Shown: positions 25,086 through 34,375 of the stretch, piece by piece | Numbering within the stretch: the stretch's first letter is position 1 | Layout: every line of letters starts with the position of its first letter | Notes under the pieces: model-generated | Told to the model about the DNA's origin: nothing | What the model saw: only the letters and a program-made list of their open reading frames with translations | The model's database searches: none | Position numbers and translations under genes: made by a program | Assembly (NCBI RefSeq): GCF_003628145.1 | Contig: NZ_RBZV01000004.1 | Location: 141,049-205,048 of the forward strand | Origin: Trinickia fusca | GTDB taxonomy: Bacteria; Pseudomonadota; Gammaproteobacteria; Burkholderiales; Burkholderiaceae | DNA: 64,000 nt | Direction of reading: 5' to 3'

Positions 25086-27169
25086 AACTACCGCTTCCCC
25101 AGTCCCTCACCGCGCAATTCTCGCTCGTCGCGTCATGCCTGGCCGCGCTCGTGGTCGCAGTCGGTGCAACGACCCTCTACTCGTTGACCGGGTCGGCTCA
25201 CGCGCTGCGCCAGTTGGCAGAAGATCGGCTCGCGCGCCTGCAGGACGCACAGGACCTGGTCCAGCAAACCCTGATGATCGAACGCATGGCGCTGCAGCTC
25301 TCGAGTGACGAAACCGTCGACGCCGTGCGCGAGACGCAACGGCATGTCATCGAAAGCCTGACGTCGTTCGATCGCCTCGTTGACGGGCTCGCCTCCGCGC
25401 CGCCTGCGCGCGAAGAGGTTGGCGTCGACACGCTGGCGCTGCATCGATCGAGCCAGCGCTTTCGCAACACGGTCAACATCGAGGCGCAGGTGCGCGAGAC
25501 TGCGCTGGCCCTGGGAACCGCGCCGCGGCCCAACGCGTCGTTGTCCAGCCTCGACGACGATCTGCACCGCCAGGCCAATACCCTGGCCGTCGCAGCGCGC
25601 CAGCAATCGGCTCAACTCACGCGCGAATACCGCCAAGCGGTCCAGAACCTGGCCGACGATTCGGATCGCACGCGTGCGTGGGTCGTCGGCGAAGTGGCGG
25701 TGAGCCTGTTGTTGGCCTGGCTGATCGCTCGCGTCTTCCTCGGTCGCCATATCGTGGGTCGACTGCGCCGAGTCAGCCACTATTTGCGGCACGGCGATGT
25801 CGGCGGCACCCAAACCGGTGTCCCCGTGTACGGACGCGACGAGATTGCCGACATGGCGCGCGCCGTCGAGCAGTTCCTCGAAGACCGGCGCCAGCGCAAG
25901 CAGGCCGAGGATGCGCTGAAGGTGCTCAACGCTGAACTCGAGGAGCGCGTGGTGCGGCGCACGGCCGACCTCAGCACGGCGCTTTTGGGACGGACGGCCG
26001 AGATCCGCGATCGGCAGCATGCCGAAGAGGCCGCGCGGGCGAGCGAGCACTTCCTGAACAGCATCATCGAGAACATCCCGGACATGATCTTCGTCAAGGA
26101 TGCCGCGACGCTGCGCTTCGTCCGCTTCAACAAGGCGGGGGAGCAACTGCTTGGCTACCGGCGCGAGGAACTCATCGGCAAGTCCGTCTACGAACTGTTT
26201 CCGGCTCAGGAGGCCGATTTCTTCGCTCTGAAGGATCGTGACGTGCTTCAGTCGCGGCAGATGGTCAACATTCCGGAGGAGCCCGTTCTGACACGTCACG
26301 GGCCGCGCCTGGTGCATACGATGAAGATTCCGATCGTCGACGTGCGCGGCGAGCCTCAGTTTTTGCTCGGCATCTCGCGCGACATCACGGAGCACAAGCG
26401 TGCGGAAGCCGAATTGCGCGAGAGCGAGCGGCGGTACCGCGAGGTTCAGATGGCGCTGGCACACGCGAACCGCGTCATGACGATGGGGCAGCTCACGGCT
26501 TCCATCAGCCATGAAATCAAGCAGCCGATCGCGGCGAGCGCCACCAATGCTCAGGCAGGGCTGCTTTGGTTACATGCCAAGCCGCCCAATCTGGAGGAAG
26601 TTCGACAAGCGTTCGATCGAATCAACAAGGACATGAGGCGCGCCAGCGAAGTCATGAACCGGATTCATGGCCTCGTCAAGAAGGCGCCGCCGTCGATGGA
26701 GAGGCTGCAGATCAACGAGGCCATTGGCGAGGTCATCGCCCTCATGCGCAGTGAGCTCGCGAAGCACGGCGTCTTCGTGCGAACGCAGCTTGCACAGGAT
26801 CTGCCTCCCGTGGAAGGCGATCGCGTCGCACTTCAGCAGGTGATGCTGAACCTGATCATCAACGCTATCGAGGCGATGGGCACGGTCGACGATAGGCCTC
26901 GAGAAATGACCATCAGGACCGGCAGGCATCATTCCGGTGGCATCGTCGTTTCCGTGTGCGATTCAGGGCCGGGGGTGACGGTCGACGACATCGAGTGCCT
27001 CTTCGAGCCGTTTTACACGTCGAAGACCGGTGGAATGGGCATGGGGTTGTCGATTTGTCGTTCGATAGTGGAAGCACACGGGGGACGGTTGTGGGCGAGC
27101 CCGAACGTGCCTCATGGCGCCGAGTTTCAGTTCACCGTGCCGGCTCAACCGATCGGTTCCGCTGTATAA
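25082..27169 (+). CDS. Membrane histidine kinase with HAMP and PAS domains
   Basis: 695-residue kinase. The GTG start overlaps the binding-protein stop by 4 bases. Membrane helices at about 12-34 and 200-220 flank a helical periplasmic sensor domain. A HAMP domain and coiled coil follow, then a PAS domain (about 320-440) with NIPDMIFVKDAATLRFVRFN and RDITEHKRAEAELR. The phospho-accepting histidine lies in TASISHEIKQPIAAS (about 477). The HATPase shows LNLIINAIEAMG, CDSGPG and MGMGLSICRSIVEAHGG. The HEIKQP phosphorylation box is typical of FixL/DctB-type kinases, which pair with FixJ-like regulators such as the divergent gene at 22888. Confidence 0.92.
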   Translation: MKLPLPQSLTAQFSLVASCLAALVVAVGATTLYSLTGSAHALRQLAEDRLARLQDAQDLVQQTLMIERMALQLSSDETVDAVRETQRHVIESLTSFDRLVDGLASAPPAREEVGVDTLALHRSSQRFRNTVNIEAQVRETALALGTAPRPNASLSSLDDDLHRQANTLAVAARQQSAQLTREYRQAVQNLADDSDRTRAWVVGEVAVSLLLAWLIARVFLGRHIVGRLRRVSHYLRHGDVGGTQTGVPVYGRDEIADMARAVEQFLEDRRQRKQAEDALKVLNAELEERVVRRTADLSTALLGRTAEIRDRQHAEEAARASEHFLNSIIENIPDMIFVKDAATLRFVRFNKAGEQLLGYRREELIGKSVYELFPAQEADFFALKDRDVLQSRQMVNIPEEPVLTRHGPRLVHTMKIPIVDVRGEPQFLLGISRDITEHKRAEAELRESERRYREVQMALAHANRVMTMGQLTASISHEIKQPIAASATNAQAGLLWLHAKPPNLEEVRQAFDRINKDMRRASEVMNRIHGLVKKAPPSMERLQINEAIGEVIALMRSELAKHGVFVRTQLAQDLPPVEGDRVALQQVMLNLIINAIEAMGTVDDRPREMTIRTGRHHSGGIVVSVCDSGPGVTVDDIECLFEPFYTSKTGGMGMGLSICRSIVEAHGGRLWASPNVPHGAEFQFTVPAQPIGSAV

Positions 27170-27183
27170 GGACCGTGATGAGA

Positions 27184-27930
27184 TCAGGATTCCTTCGAAA
27201 AATTTCGACATGGCTCGACGTGGACATCGCGCCATGCCAGCATCTTCGGCAACCGTTGCTCGAGCGCATCGTCGAAGCCGCATCGATGACGCCACTCGGC
27301 AGGATTTTCATAGGTTCCGAACAGCATGTCCCACCAGGTGATGTCGCCGTAATTGTTCTTGTGACATCCGTGGCGATGATGGATGCGATGCATTTCCGGT
27401 CGCTGAAAGACGAACCCAACCCAGCGCGGTGTCTTGACGTTGGTGTGATAGAAAAACTCGCCCAACGCGGTGCAAAGCGTGTAGATGCCGCCTGCCGCTG
27501 GAGACAGTCCAAGGAACGTATAAACCAGCAAGCTGCCGATCAATGAGTTCACCACCATTTCGGCCGGGTGCTTATAGAACGACGTGATGACCTCGAGCCG
27601 TTGCGGGCTGTGATGAATCTGGTGGAACACACGCCAAAGCAAGTCCGATTCGTGACGCCAGCGGTGCCACCAATAGAAGACGAACGTTGCGACGAAGTAA
27701 GCAAGCACGGCTCCAACAACAGGGGGGACATGCCGTGAGAGATGAAATAACGACCACGATGCCAACCACCGTTCCCAGCTCACGCCGGCAAGCAGCACAA
27801 CAGCGATCTGGATGCCGTTGATGAGCAGAACACGCGCGGGCCAATGGCGGACTTTGGGCAACGGCCAACCTGGGATCAGGCGCTCGACGAGGAAGCAGCA
27901 AGCAATAACAAGGAACGCGATGGCAATCAT
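27184..27930 (-). CDS. Sterol desaturase/fatty acid hydroxylase family membrane protein
   Basis: 248-residue membrane diiron enzyme. Its histidine clusters are visible: HRWRHE, HQIHHSPQ and HRIHHRHG, with a further histidine in FFYHT. Four or so hydrophobic helices, starting MIAIAFLVIACCFLVERLIP. Family members hydroxylate or desaturate lipid acyl or sterol carbons using O2. ATG at 27930 is preceded by GGGAGG and overlaps the stop of the upstream YiiX-type gene (ATGA), so the two are co-translated. Its exact lipid substrate is unknown. Confidence 0.88.
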   Translation of the reverse strand: MIAIAFLVIACCFLVERLIPGWPLPKVRHWPARVLLINGIQIAVVLLAGVSWERWLASWSLFHLSRHVPPVVGAVLAYFVATFVFYWWHRWRHESDLLWRVFHQIHHSPQRLEVITSFYKHPAEMVVNSLIGSLLVYTFLGLSPAAGGIYTLCTALGEFFYHTNVKTPRWVGFVFQRPEMHRIHHRHGCHKNNYGDITWWDMLFGTYENPAEWRHRCGFDDALEQRLPKMLAWRDVHVEPCRNFSKES

Positions 27931-28556
27931 GCTCGCCCTCCCTGCGTATGGCGGCGGGTGCCATGGTTGGATCGCACGACGCCATCGAATACCCGTTCCA
28001 GCGAAGGGCTGTTCAACAGGCTGGCGGGCGTGACCGTCTCTCGTTCCCACGGGATACAGCCGAGGTACCACATACGCCAGAAGCCGAGCGCAGCCCCGGG
28101 CTGACGCTCGAGTAATGTCGCAAAGCTTTCCACCTCGCCCACGTTGATGCCGGTTGCCTCCGCAAGGACTTCGCGTGCGAAGCGCGAGCAGAACTGGCGT
28201 TTCGAATGCAGGTTGAACCCGGTGTCGTACCAGATGCCCATGCGCCGGCGAGCCGCCTCCGACACGCGAATTTGTTGCGATGGCTCCAATGAGCGCTTAA
28301 GCCGGGCAACGGCGATACGACCATATTCGGAGCGAGCGACAAAGCGCTCGATGGAGGTAATTCGGCTACGGGGAAATGCGCTTTCTGCGATCGCGATTTC
28401 GCCCTCCGAATTGCGGACGATGATGCCGACATGATTGGTCCACGATCCCGTGGCGATTGAAATTTCGCGGAACGGGCGGGCACGAACGCGGATGAAGAGG
28501 ACGTCGCCAATCTGCAAGCTGGCGGACAGTGCCTGAACGTCGGTATCGAAGCGCAT
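27927..28556 (-). CDS. YiiX/YebB-type permuted NlpC/P60 (papain-like) hydrolase
   Basis: 209-residue protein of the permuted NlpC/P60 group. The order of catalytic elements is histidine first, in TNHVGIIVRNSEGEIAI (about residue 42), then cysteine in KRQFCSRFAREVL (about 145), the reverse of ordinary papain folds. No signal peptide is seen. Permuted members related to LRAT act on lipids or acyl groups, others on peptidoglycan or amide bonds. Coupling to a fatty-acid-hydroxylase-family gene makes a lipid substrate attractive. Start ATG at 28556; an upstream GTG/ATG extension lacks support. Confidence 0.75.
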   Translation of the reverse strand: MRFDTDVQALSASLQIGDVLFIRVRARPFREISIATGSWTNHVGIIVRNSEGEIAIAESAFPRSRITSIERFVARSEYGRIAVARLKRSLEPSQQIRVSEAARRRMGIWYDTGFNLHSKRQFCSRFAREVLAEATGINVGEVESFATLLERQPGAALGFWRMWYLGCIPWERETVTPASLLNSPSLERVFDGVVRSNHGTRRHTQGGRA

Positions 28557-28719
28557 GGTCGATTCTTGGTGGTTTTGGATGTAGGGACCACAGCTTGCTA
28601 TCGAGTCTCGCAAAGTGCACCACATTATGGTGTTAGTGGTAACTTACGAGCGGTAGAGTATTAAAAATCGATACCAATCCCAGAAATTGGGCAGACGCCA
28701 TCGCAGACGCCGTAGACCT

Positions 28720-29478
28720 ATGAACGAAGTTGCCCAACTCATCGCCACCATCAAACGACACCTCAAAGCGCAAGGCTTGACCTATCGCGAGGTGGCCAAC
28801 GCGCTTGAACTGTCCGAGGCCAGTATCAAGCGGCTGTTTGCCAGCGAACGATTTACGGTGGATCGTCTGGTGCAGCTCAGCACGTTGCTGGGTTTCACGC
28901 TGGCCGAGCTTGCTCAGGATGCCGCTGCCGAACTGCCGGCGCTGCGCACGCTCACCATCGAACAGGAAACACGACTAGTCTCCGATCGCAAGTTGCTGCT
29001 GGTGGCGGTCTGCGCGTTGAACCACTGGTCGGTGGCGGAGATCGTCGCTGCCTACCGGGTCACGTACGCCGAATGCCTCAAGAGGCTTCTGGTGCTCGAA
29101 CGCATGGGCTTGATCGCGCTCTTGCCGAATGACCGAATCAGGCTGATCGTCATGCGCGATTTTCATTGGCTGCCCGACGGCCCTATTCGCGCTTTTTTCA
29201 TGCAGGAGGGTTTGGGCGACTTCTTGAGCAACAGCTTTGACGAGCCAGAACAGACACTGGAATTCGCTCACGCCATGCTGACCGAACCGGCGCTGGAACA
29301 GCTACGGCTGGAATTGCAGAAGGTTCGAGCGCGACTCGCGCTATTGCATGACGAGTCGTCGACGGCTCCGTTGGCGCAGCGGCGCGGCGTCGGCATGCTG
29401 CTGGCGACTCGGGAATGGGAGCCCGCCATGTTTGCGCAGATGCGTATGCCGGCCCTTCGGAAAGGCGCACGCACTTAA
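28720..29478 (+). CDS. XRE-family transcriptional regulator
   Basis: 252-residue regulator. The N-terminal helix-turn-helix of the Cro/CI type spans about residues 8-65 (GLTYREVANALELSEASIKR, FTVDRLVQLSTLLGFTLAEL). The remaining ~185 residues are helical, with no recognised ligand domain. It is divergent from the YiiX/hydroxylase operon, separated by 163 bases, and is the obvious candidate regulator of it. The intergenic stretch includes a small dyad, GTTAGTGGTAAC, near 28630. Confidence 0.82.
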   Translation: MNEVAQLIATIKRHLKAQGLTYREVANALELSEASIKRLFASERFTVDRLVQLSTLLGFTLAELAQDAAAELPALRTLTIEQETRLVSDRKLLLVAVCALNHWSVAEIVAAYRVTYAECLKRLLVLERMGLIALLPNDRIRLIVMRDFHWLPDGPIRAFFMQEGLGDFLSNSFDEPEQTLEFAHAMLTEPALEQLRLELQKVRARLALLHDESSTAPLAQRRGVGMLLATREWEPAMFAQMRMPALRKGART

Positions 29479-29589
29479 GCGCTCCCTAAAGTTTCGTCTG
29501 CAAGCGTCGTTATCTCGCGGAGAACATAAGCCTGCCCGTCCGACGCGGACATGGGACAGACCTCGAGAACAACCCCACACACTCAATCG

Positions 29590-30294
29590 ATGAGGCAACG
29601 CGCAACTCGGGAACTCGCGACACGCATGTCGTCGTGGATCATGGCGGCCTACGCCCTTTGCATGGGAGCCAATGCGCAAGCGGCTCCCGCCAAACCTGAT
29701 AAGCACGCGAGCACCGCGGAAATGCCATCACAAGTTGCCGTCTGCATCGGCTGTCATGGCGCACGCGGCGAGGGCAATGTGACTGCCGGCTTTCCGCGAC
29801 TGGCGGGCACCGGCGCCGCCTATCTGTCCGAGCAACTCGCCAACTTCGCGTCCGGCCAGCGCGCGAGCGCCGTCATGCAGCCGTTCGCGCAAGCCCTGTC
29901 GCCCGAGCAGCGCGAGGCGGCCGTCCGCTACTTCAGCACGCTGCCCGCGGCTGCGCCGACCGACGCCCGCCTCCCGGTCACGCCGTCGCAGACCGGCGCC
30001 TGGCTCGCCACACGCGGACGCTGGAACGATGGCTTGCCCGCCTGTGTCCAGTGCCACGGACCGGGCGGTACCGGGGTCGGCCAGCACTTCCCGCCGCTCG
30101 CGGGCCAACCTGCGACGTATCTTGCACGCCAGTTGTCGGATTGGAAGGCCGGACAACGTCCACCCGGGCCGCTCGGCCTGATGCCCGCCATTGCGAAGAA
30201 GCTGTCGGACGCGGAGATCACCGCCGTCGCCGACTACTACGCCACGCTTGGCACGCCCGCGCCGCAAGACGCCAAGCCGGAGGGCCAGCCATGA
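29590..30294 (+). CDS. tsdB: Diheme cytochrome c, TsdB-like
   Basis: About 234 residues, exported. An arginine-rich N-terminus and hydrophobic stretch (MSSWIMAAYALCMGANAQA) form the signal peptide. Two haem c sites, CIGCH and CVQCH, lie in two similar halves of about 90 residues, each followed by a PxLAGxxAxYL-type segment as in cytochrome c4/c553-like proteins. The stop overlaps the start of the tsdA-like gene (ATGA). In several Proteobacteria TsdB is the electron acceptor encoded just before TsdA. The start could instead be 29626. Confidence 0.82.
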   Translation: MRQRATRELATRMSSWIMAAYALCMGANAQAAPAKPDKHASTAEMPSQVAVCIGCHGARGEGNVTAGFPRLAGTGAAYLSEQLANFASGQRASAVMQPFAQALSPEQREAAVRYFSTLPAAAPTDARLPVTPSQTGAWLATRGRWNDGLPACVQCHGPGGTGVGQHFPPLAGQPATYLARQLSDWKAGQRPPGPLGLMPAIAKKLSDAEITAVADYYATLGTPAPQDAKPEGQP

Positions 30295-31214
30295 ACACGC
30301 GCGCATCGATCCGGTTTGCGCTCGCCGCCGCTATCACGGCCATCGTGAGCGCGCTGCCACACTTGGCGCACGCGCAAACCACACTCGCCCCCGCAGCACA
30401 AACGCAAGCAGCAGCCGTGACGCGGCCGTTCGCACCGCCGCCCGAAAGCAGCATGCCGGCGACCGGCGACTTCGGCGCAACGGTCAGGCTAGGCCAACAG
30501 ATCTTCTTGCACACCGGGGAATTGGCCGGCAAGTACGTCGGCAACTCACTCAACTGCGCGAGCTGCCACCTCGACGCGGGGCGCAAAGCCGATTCGGGTC
30601 CGCTGTGGGCCGCCTATGTCTCGTATCCCGCCTGGCGCAGCAAGGACGGCAAAGTCAGCACGCTGGCCGAACGCATGCAGGGGTGCTTCCTGTACAGCAT
30701 GAATGGCAAGGCGCCGCCGGCCAACGATCCATTGATGGTTGCGCTGGAAACCTACGCCTTCTGGCTTGCCCAGGGTGCGCCGGTGGGTGGCACGCTGTCG
30801 GGACGCGGCTACCCCAAGCTGCCCGCCCCTGCCCAAGTGCCGGACTATGCGCGCGGCGGCCAGGTCTATGCGCAGCATTGCGCGTTGTGTCACGGCGACG
30901 ATGGGCAGGGCCAGACGAGCCACGGCGAGACGGTCTTTCCGCCGTTGTGGGGCCCGCGCTCGTTCAACTGGGGCGCCGGCATGCACGAACTGCAGAACGC
31001 GTCCGCCTTCATCAAGGCGAACATGCCGCTTGGCCTCGGCGGCACGTTGACGGATCAGGAAGCATGGGATGTCGCGAAGTTCATGGACAGTCACGAACGT
31101 CCGCAGGACCCTCGCTTCACGGGTTCGGTAGAAACAACGCGCACGCGTTACCACGACTCTCCGTGGTCGATGTATGGCCGCACGGTCAACGGACATGTTC
31201 TCGGCTCGCAGTAA
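30291..31214 (+). CDS. tsdA: Thiosulfate dehydrogenase TsdA-like diheme cytochrome c
   Basis: 307-residue periplasmic enzyme oxidising thiosulfate to tetrathionate (or the reverse). Signal peptide MNTRASIRFALAAAITAIVS with cleavage after AHA. Two haem sites: C89-ASCH and C197-ALCH. The TsdA hallmarks are visible: NSLNCASCHLDAGRKADSGP, then a lone cysteine in MQGCFLYSMNGKAPP (C132), which in TsdA is the unusual axial ligand of the active-site haem. Also DPLMVALETYAFWLAQGAPV. The tsdB-like partner upstream and chemoreceptor downstream fit a thiosulfate-use module. Confidence 0.85.
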   Translation: MNTRASIRFALAAAITAIVSALPHLAHAQTTLAPAAQTQAAAVTRPFAPPPESSMPATGDFGATVRLGQQIFLHTGELAGKYVGNSLNCASCHLDAGRKADSGPLWAAYVSYPAWRSKDGKVSTLAERMQGCFLYSMNGKAPPANDPLMVALETYAFWLAQGAPVGGTLSGRGYPKLPAPAQVPDYARGGQVYAQHCALCHGDDGQGQTSHGETVFPPLWGPRSFNWGAGMHELQNASAFIKANMPLGLGGTLTDQEAWDVAKFMDSHERPQDPRFTGSVETTRTRYHDSPWSMYGRTVNGHVLGSQ

Positions 31215-31259
31215 ATGCCGGACGACCGTGTGGTGTAGTGAGTAAGAGAAGAGAAAAAA

Positions 31260-32801
31260 ATGCGATTCGATAGAAAGTTGATCGTTTGCTCGGCGGTGCC
31301 GGCTGCAATATTCATGGTCGCGGTGAGCACCAGCATCTGGGGATCGATGCGCACGCAGTCGGAGTTCGAGCACTACATCGGGGTCGATCAGAAGATCAGC
31401 GGCGGCTTGGAAGAGATGTACGCACAAGGTCTGCAAATGGGACAGGCCTTGCGCAACGTGCTGCTGAAGCCGACCGACGCGCAGGGTTTTCGCAATCTCG
31501 ACGACGCCGAAAAACAATACGCCACGGTCGCGGCGGAGACCGCCACCTATGCGCGCGATACGTCCGAGGCAGCCACCCTGGACGCCCTATCGAAGCTGCG
31601 CGACGAGCATCGATCGGCGCAACAGAAGGTCCTGCTCGCGATCCGCGGCAACGACCTGACCCACGCGGGCGAGCTCCTCGTCAACGAGGAAACGCCTGCT
31701 TGGCGACGCCTGCGCGGCGAGCTGGTCAAGGACATCAAGCGCTCGCAAGCGCACACGGAAGAGGTCCGTACCGAGGCCATCACGCACGCGCAAAACGCCG
31801 TCAGGCTCGCGCTTGTGCTCGCGCTCGCGGCCTTGTTGAGCGCGTTCGCGATGGTCAGGCTGCTGACGCGGACAGTCCGCACGGAAATAGGAGGAGATCC
31901 CGATGATGCGCGGACCGCGTTGAAGGGCCTCGCGAGCGGCGATCTGGCAACGTCGATCGCGCTGCACGCGAACGACCGCACGAGCATGATGGCCTCGCTC
32001 AATGCGATGCGTGAGCATCTGGCCAGCCTCATCAGCAACATCAAGGCAACGGCCGAGTCGATCTCCGCGGCATCGGACGAGATCGCTGAAAGCAGCCTCA
32101 ACTTGTCGCAGCGGACCGAGGAACAAGCCGCCTCGCTAGAGGAAACCGCGGCCAGCATGGAGCAGTTGACCACGACGGTAAAGCAGAACGCCGAGAACGC
32201 ACGCGAGGCCACCACGCTGGCGGCCGCGGCCGCCGACATCGCTGATCAGTGCCACGCGGTCGTCGGTCAAATGCTGGCGACCATGGCAGACATCACCACC
32301 AACTCGACGAAAATCGCCGACATCACGGCGCTGATCGAAGGCATCGCCTTCCAGACCAACATCCTCGCGCTGAACGCCGCCGTCGAGGCTGCGCGTGCGG
32401 GCGAGCACGGACGTGGCTTTGCGGTGGTGGCCTCCGAGGTCCGCAGTCTGGCACAGCGCTCGTCGAACGCATCGAAGGACATCAAGACCCTCATTCAGAG
32501 CTCGGCGCAGACGGTTGAAGCAGGCTCGGTGCATGCGCGGGAAGTCGGCCGCTTCACGGAAGAAGTGCAGCAGGCGATCCGGCGGGTCGCGTCGATCAAC
32601 GGCGAGATTTCGACCGCGTCGCACGAACAGGGGATCGGCATCGAGCAGGTCAATCAGGCCATCGGCCAGATGGATCAGGTCACCCAGCAGAACGCCGCCC
32701 TCGTCAGCGAGGCGGCAGGCGCCGCGCAGTCGATGAATACGCGAGCGAACCAGTTGCGCGAGGCGGCCGTCGTCTTCAAGCTGCCGAAAAACCGCCACTG
32801 A
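31260..32801 (+). CDS. Methyl-accepting chemotaxis protein
   Basis: 513-residue Tsr/Tar-type chemoreceptor. Membrane helices at about 8-28 and 182-202 bracket a four-helix periplasmic sensor domain of the Burkholderia/Pseudomonas 4HB type. A HAMP-like region follows and a cytoplasmic coiled coil with the conserved tip [20 protein letters not shown] and [15 protein letters not shown]. No C-terminal NWETF pentapeptide is present. Situated 45 bases after tsdA in the same orientation, it may guide movement towards thiosulfate or a related signal; that is inference from context. Confidence 0.92.
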   Translation: MRFDRKLIVCSAVPAAIFMVAVSTSIWGSMRTQSEFEHYIGVDQKISGGLEEMYAQGLQMGQALRNVLLKPTDAQGFRNLDDAEKQYATVAAETATYARDTSEAATLDALSKLRDEHRSAQQKVLLAIRGNDLTHAGELLVNEETPAWRRLRGELVKDIKRSQAHTEEVRTEAITHAQNAVRLALVLALAALLSAFAMVRLLTRTVRTEIGGDPDDARTALKGLASGDLATSIALHANDRTSMMASLNAMREHLASLISNIKATAESISAASDEIAESSLNLSQRTEEQAASLEETAASMEQLTTTVKQNAENAREATTLAAAAADIADQCHAVVGQMLATMADITTNSTKIADITALIEGIAFQTNILALNAAVEAARAGEHGRGFAVVASEVRSLAQRSSNASKDIKTLIQSSAQTVEAGSVHAREVGRFTEEVQQAIRRVASINGEISTASHEQGIGIEQVNQAIGQMDQVTQQNAALVSEAAGAAQSMNTRANQLREAAVVFKLPKNRH

Positions 32802-32814
32802 ATCCAACCGCGCC

Positions 32815-32844
32815 AAAAAGCGCCCGGCCCACCAAGGCCGGGCG
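32815..32844 (-). terminator. Rho-independent terminator of the DUF4148 gene
   Basis: Stem CGCCCGGCC/GGCCGGGCG (9 bases, loop CACCAA) at 32821-32844. Read on the minus strand it is followed by CTTTTT, so it fits termination of the leftward DUF4148 gene. It could also slow transcription from the chemoreceptor gene. Confidence 0.72.
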
Positions 32845-32888
32845 AAACCGTCGGTATCCCAACGGCGGAGGTAATACGTTGTCCTATG

Positions 32889-32923
32889 CAACGAGCCTGC
32901 TTTGGTTAAAGGCAGGCTCGTTG
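32889..32923. terminator. Strong hairpin between convergent genes
   Basis: Perfect 12-base stem CAACGAGCCTGC/GCAGGCTCGTTG around an 11-base loop, with partial TTT/AAA pairing inside it. No T-run follows on either strand. It lies between the chemoreceptor and DUF4148 genes and may back up the neighbouring terminator. Confidence 0.45.
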
Positions 32924-32982
32924 TGTCTTGCAGAAAGAGAAGGCGAGAGACGCAGCATCGGGCGATGCGACCTCACCGAGGC

Positions 32983-33318
32983 TTATTGACCGAAGAAAAT
33001 CGACTTCTCAGCGGCCCCTGCGGCATGGCCCGCTTGGACCTTGACGTCAGCCACGCCGCCGACGTCGTTCGCCGCCGTCTGCGTCACCGCCGCTTGTTGC
33101 GTACCGGCGTGTTGCGCAGCGACACGCGCTTCTGCTGCCTGAATGTCGGCCGGATAGTACGGGTCGCTGCCGCGCGAGGGAACGTAGCCGACCTTGGCCA
33201 GATCGACGAGTTGCTGCTGAACGTCTGCACGCGTCACCGGCTGGTTCGATTGGGCAAACGAAGCGATCGGGGTGGCCAGAACGGCGGCAAGAGCGACGGC
33301 ACTGATGAGCGATTTCAT
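32983..33318 (-). CDS. DUF4148 family exported protein
   Basis: 111-residue small secreted protein. Signal peptide MKSLISAVALAAVLATPIAS, cleavage after SFA. The mature part has the DUF4148 signature TRADVQQQLVDLAKVGYVPS followed by YYPADIQAAEARVAAQ. The family is almost confined to Burkholderiales and has no known function. GGAGGTAG precedes the ATG at 33318. A run related to AATCT..AGG/CCTAGATT, upstream at 33398-33422, may be a regulatory dyad. Confidence 0.88.
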   Translation of the reverse strand: MKSLISAVALAAVLATPIASFAQSNQPVTRADVQQQLVDLAKVGYVPSRGSDPYYPADIQAAEARVAAQHAGTQQAAVTQTAANDVGGVADVKVQAGHAAGAAEKSIFFGQ

Positions 33319-33397
33319 GGTAACTACCTCCAAGGATTATTTCGTAATCAGCTATAAACGGTTGTCTCTAGCTGTTGAAATGAATTCTAGGAGCAAG

Positions 33398-33422
33398 AAT
33401 CTTTAGGGTAAATACCTAGATT
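33398..33422. promoter_or_regulatory. Imperfect dyad upstream of the DUF4148 gene
   Basis: AATCTTTAGG and CCTAGATT form an inverted repeat with a 2-base bulge around GTAAATA, about 80 bases before the DUF4148 start in an AT-rich stretch. It could be an operator; no regulator can be named. Confidence 0.3.
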
Positions 33423-33525
33423 CCGAAAACACTGTTTCCCTTAACAAGACAATCGCAGCCTGGAGATAGGGGGCCACAGCGGGGCCAGGCGAGCCCCCGT
33501 GCCATCCTTCACGACGCACTCACGC

Positions 33526-34269
33526 TCACGTCAAGAACTCCAACGCCCCCGTCCCAAGGTTGTACATCGCACCGACGATCTTGATCGTGCCCTTGGTCTC
33601 GAGTTCCGCGAGCACGGGACTATCCTGACGAATGTTGGCAACGGTCAACTCGACGTTCTTGCGCGCCACGGCATTCACGAAAGCGTAGTTCGTTGCAGAA
33701 CGATCGCCGTCGTAGGTCGTTGCCTCAACGGCAGGTTTGATCTTGGACAGCAATCCGGTGAGATTGCCTAGCTCGGCATTGGCAATGGCTCCCTTGATGG
33801 CGCCACAGGCCGTGTGCCCCATGACGACGACGACCTTTGCCCCAGACAACTTGCAGGCGAACTCCATACTGCCAAGGATGTCGTTGTTTTCCACATTGCC
33901 GGCCACGCGACAGTTGAAGATGTCGCCGATACCCAGGTCCATGATCACTTCCGCCGGTGCGCGCGAGTCGATGCAACTGAGCAGCACGGCAGCGGGATAC
34001 TGCCCGGATGCGCTCGCTCTCTGCTCGCGCAAGTAATTGCGCGGTTTCCTTTCGCCCTTCTGAAAGCGAGCATTGCCTCGTTTCATGAACTCGATGATCT
34101 GATCTGGCGTCATGCTGTCGCGCTGCGCCTTGGTCAATGCGTCCGCATGCGCAGGCTCGGTGAAGAGCGGTCCCGTGAGCCCAACCACCGTCGCGGTGCC
34201 AGCCAACTTGAGGAAACTCCGACGACCCGAGCCTCGGTATTGCTTCGGATACCCAAATATGTCGCACAT
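33526..34269 (-). CDS. Tat-exported beta-carbonic anhydrase
   Basis: 247-residue beta-class carbonic anhydrase interconverting CO2 and bicarbonate. Zinc ligands appear in LLSCIDSRAP and VVVMGHTACGAIKG, and the Asp-Arg dyad in the first of these. The N-terminus has a Tat-type signal, GSGRRSFLKLAGTATVVGL, so the enzyme is predicted periplasmic. The start at 34269 is supported by AAGGGGG; the 19 residues available upstream lack one. It stands alone; the G10 tract at 34392 lies upstream. Confidence 0.9.
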   Translation of the reverse strand: MCDIFGYPKQYRGSGRRSFLKLAGTATVVGLTGPLFTEPAHADALTKAQRDSMTPDQIIEFMKRGNARFQKGERKPRNYLREQRASASGQYPAAVLLSCIDSRAPAEVIMDLGIGDIFNCRVAGNVENNDILGSMEFACKLSGAKVVVVMGHTACGAIKGAIANAELGNLTGLLSKIKPAVEATTYDGDRSATNYAFVNAVARKNVELTVANIRQDSPVLAELETKGTIKIVGAMYNLGTGALEFLT

Positions 34270-34375
34270 GACCTTGCCCCCTTTTTGACGACTGGCCTCG
34301 CAAGCGGTCGATTCAATATAGGCCATCGCTGTTGGGGTTCAAGTGTCATGCGGAGTGGTGAACCACGCTTCACCG

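Noticed and set aside
25133-26512. 459-residue minus-strand frame opposite the histidine kinase
   Set aside because: The plus strand has full kinase motifs; the antisense product matches nothing.
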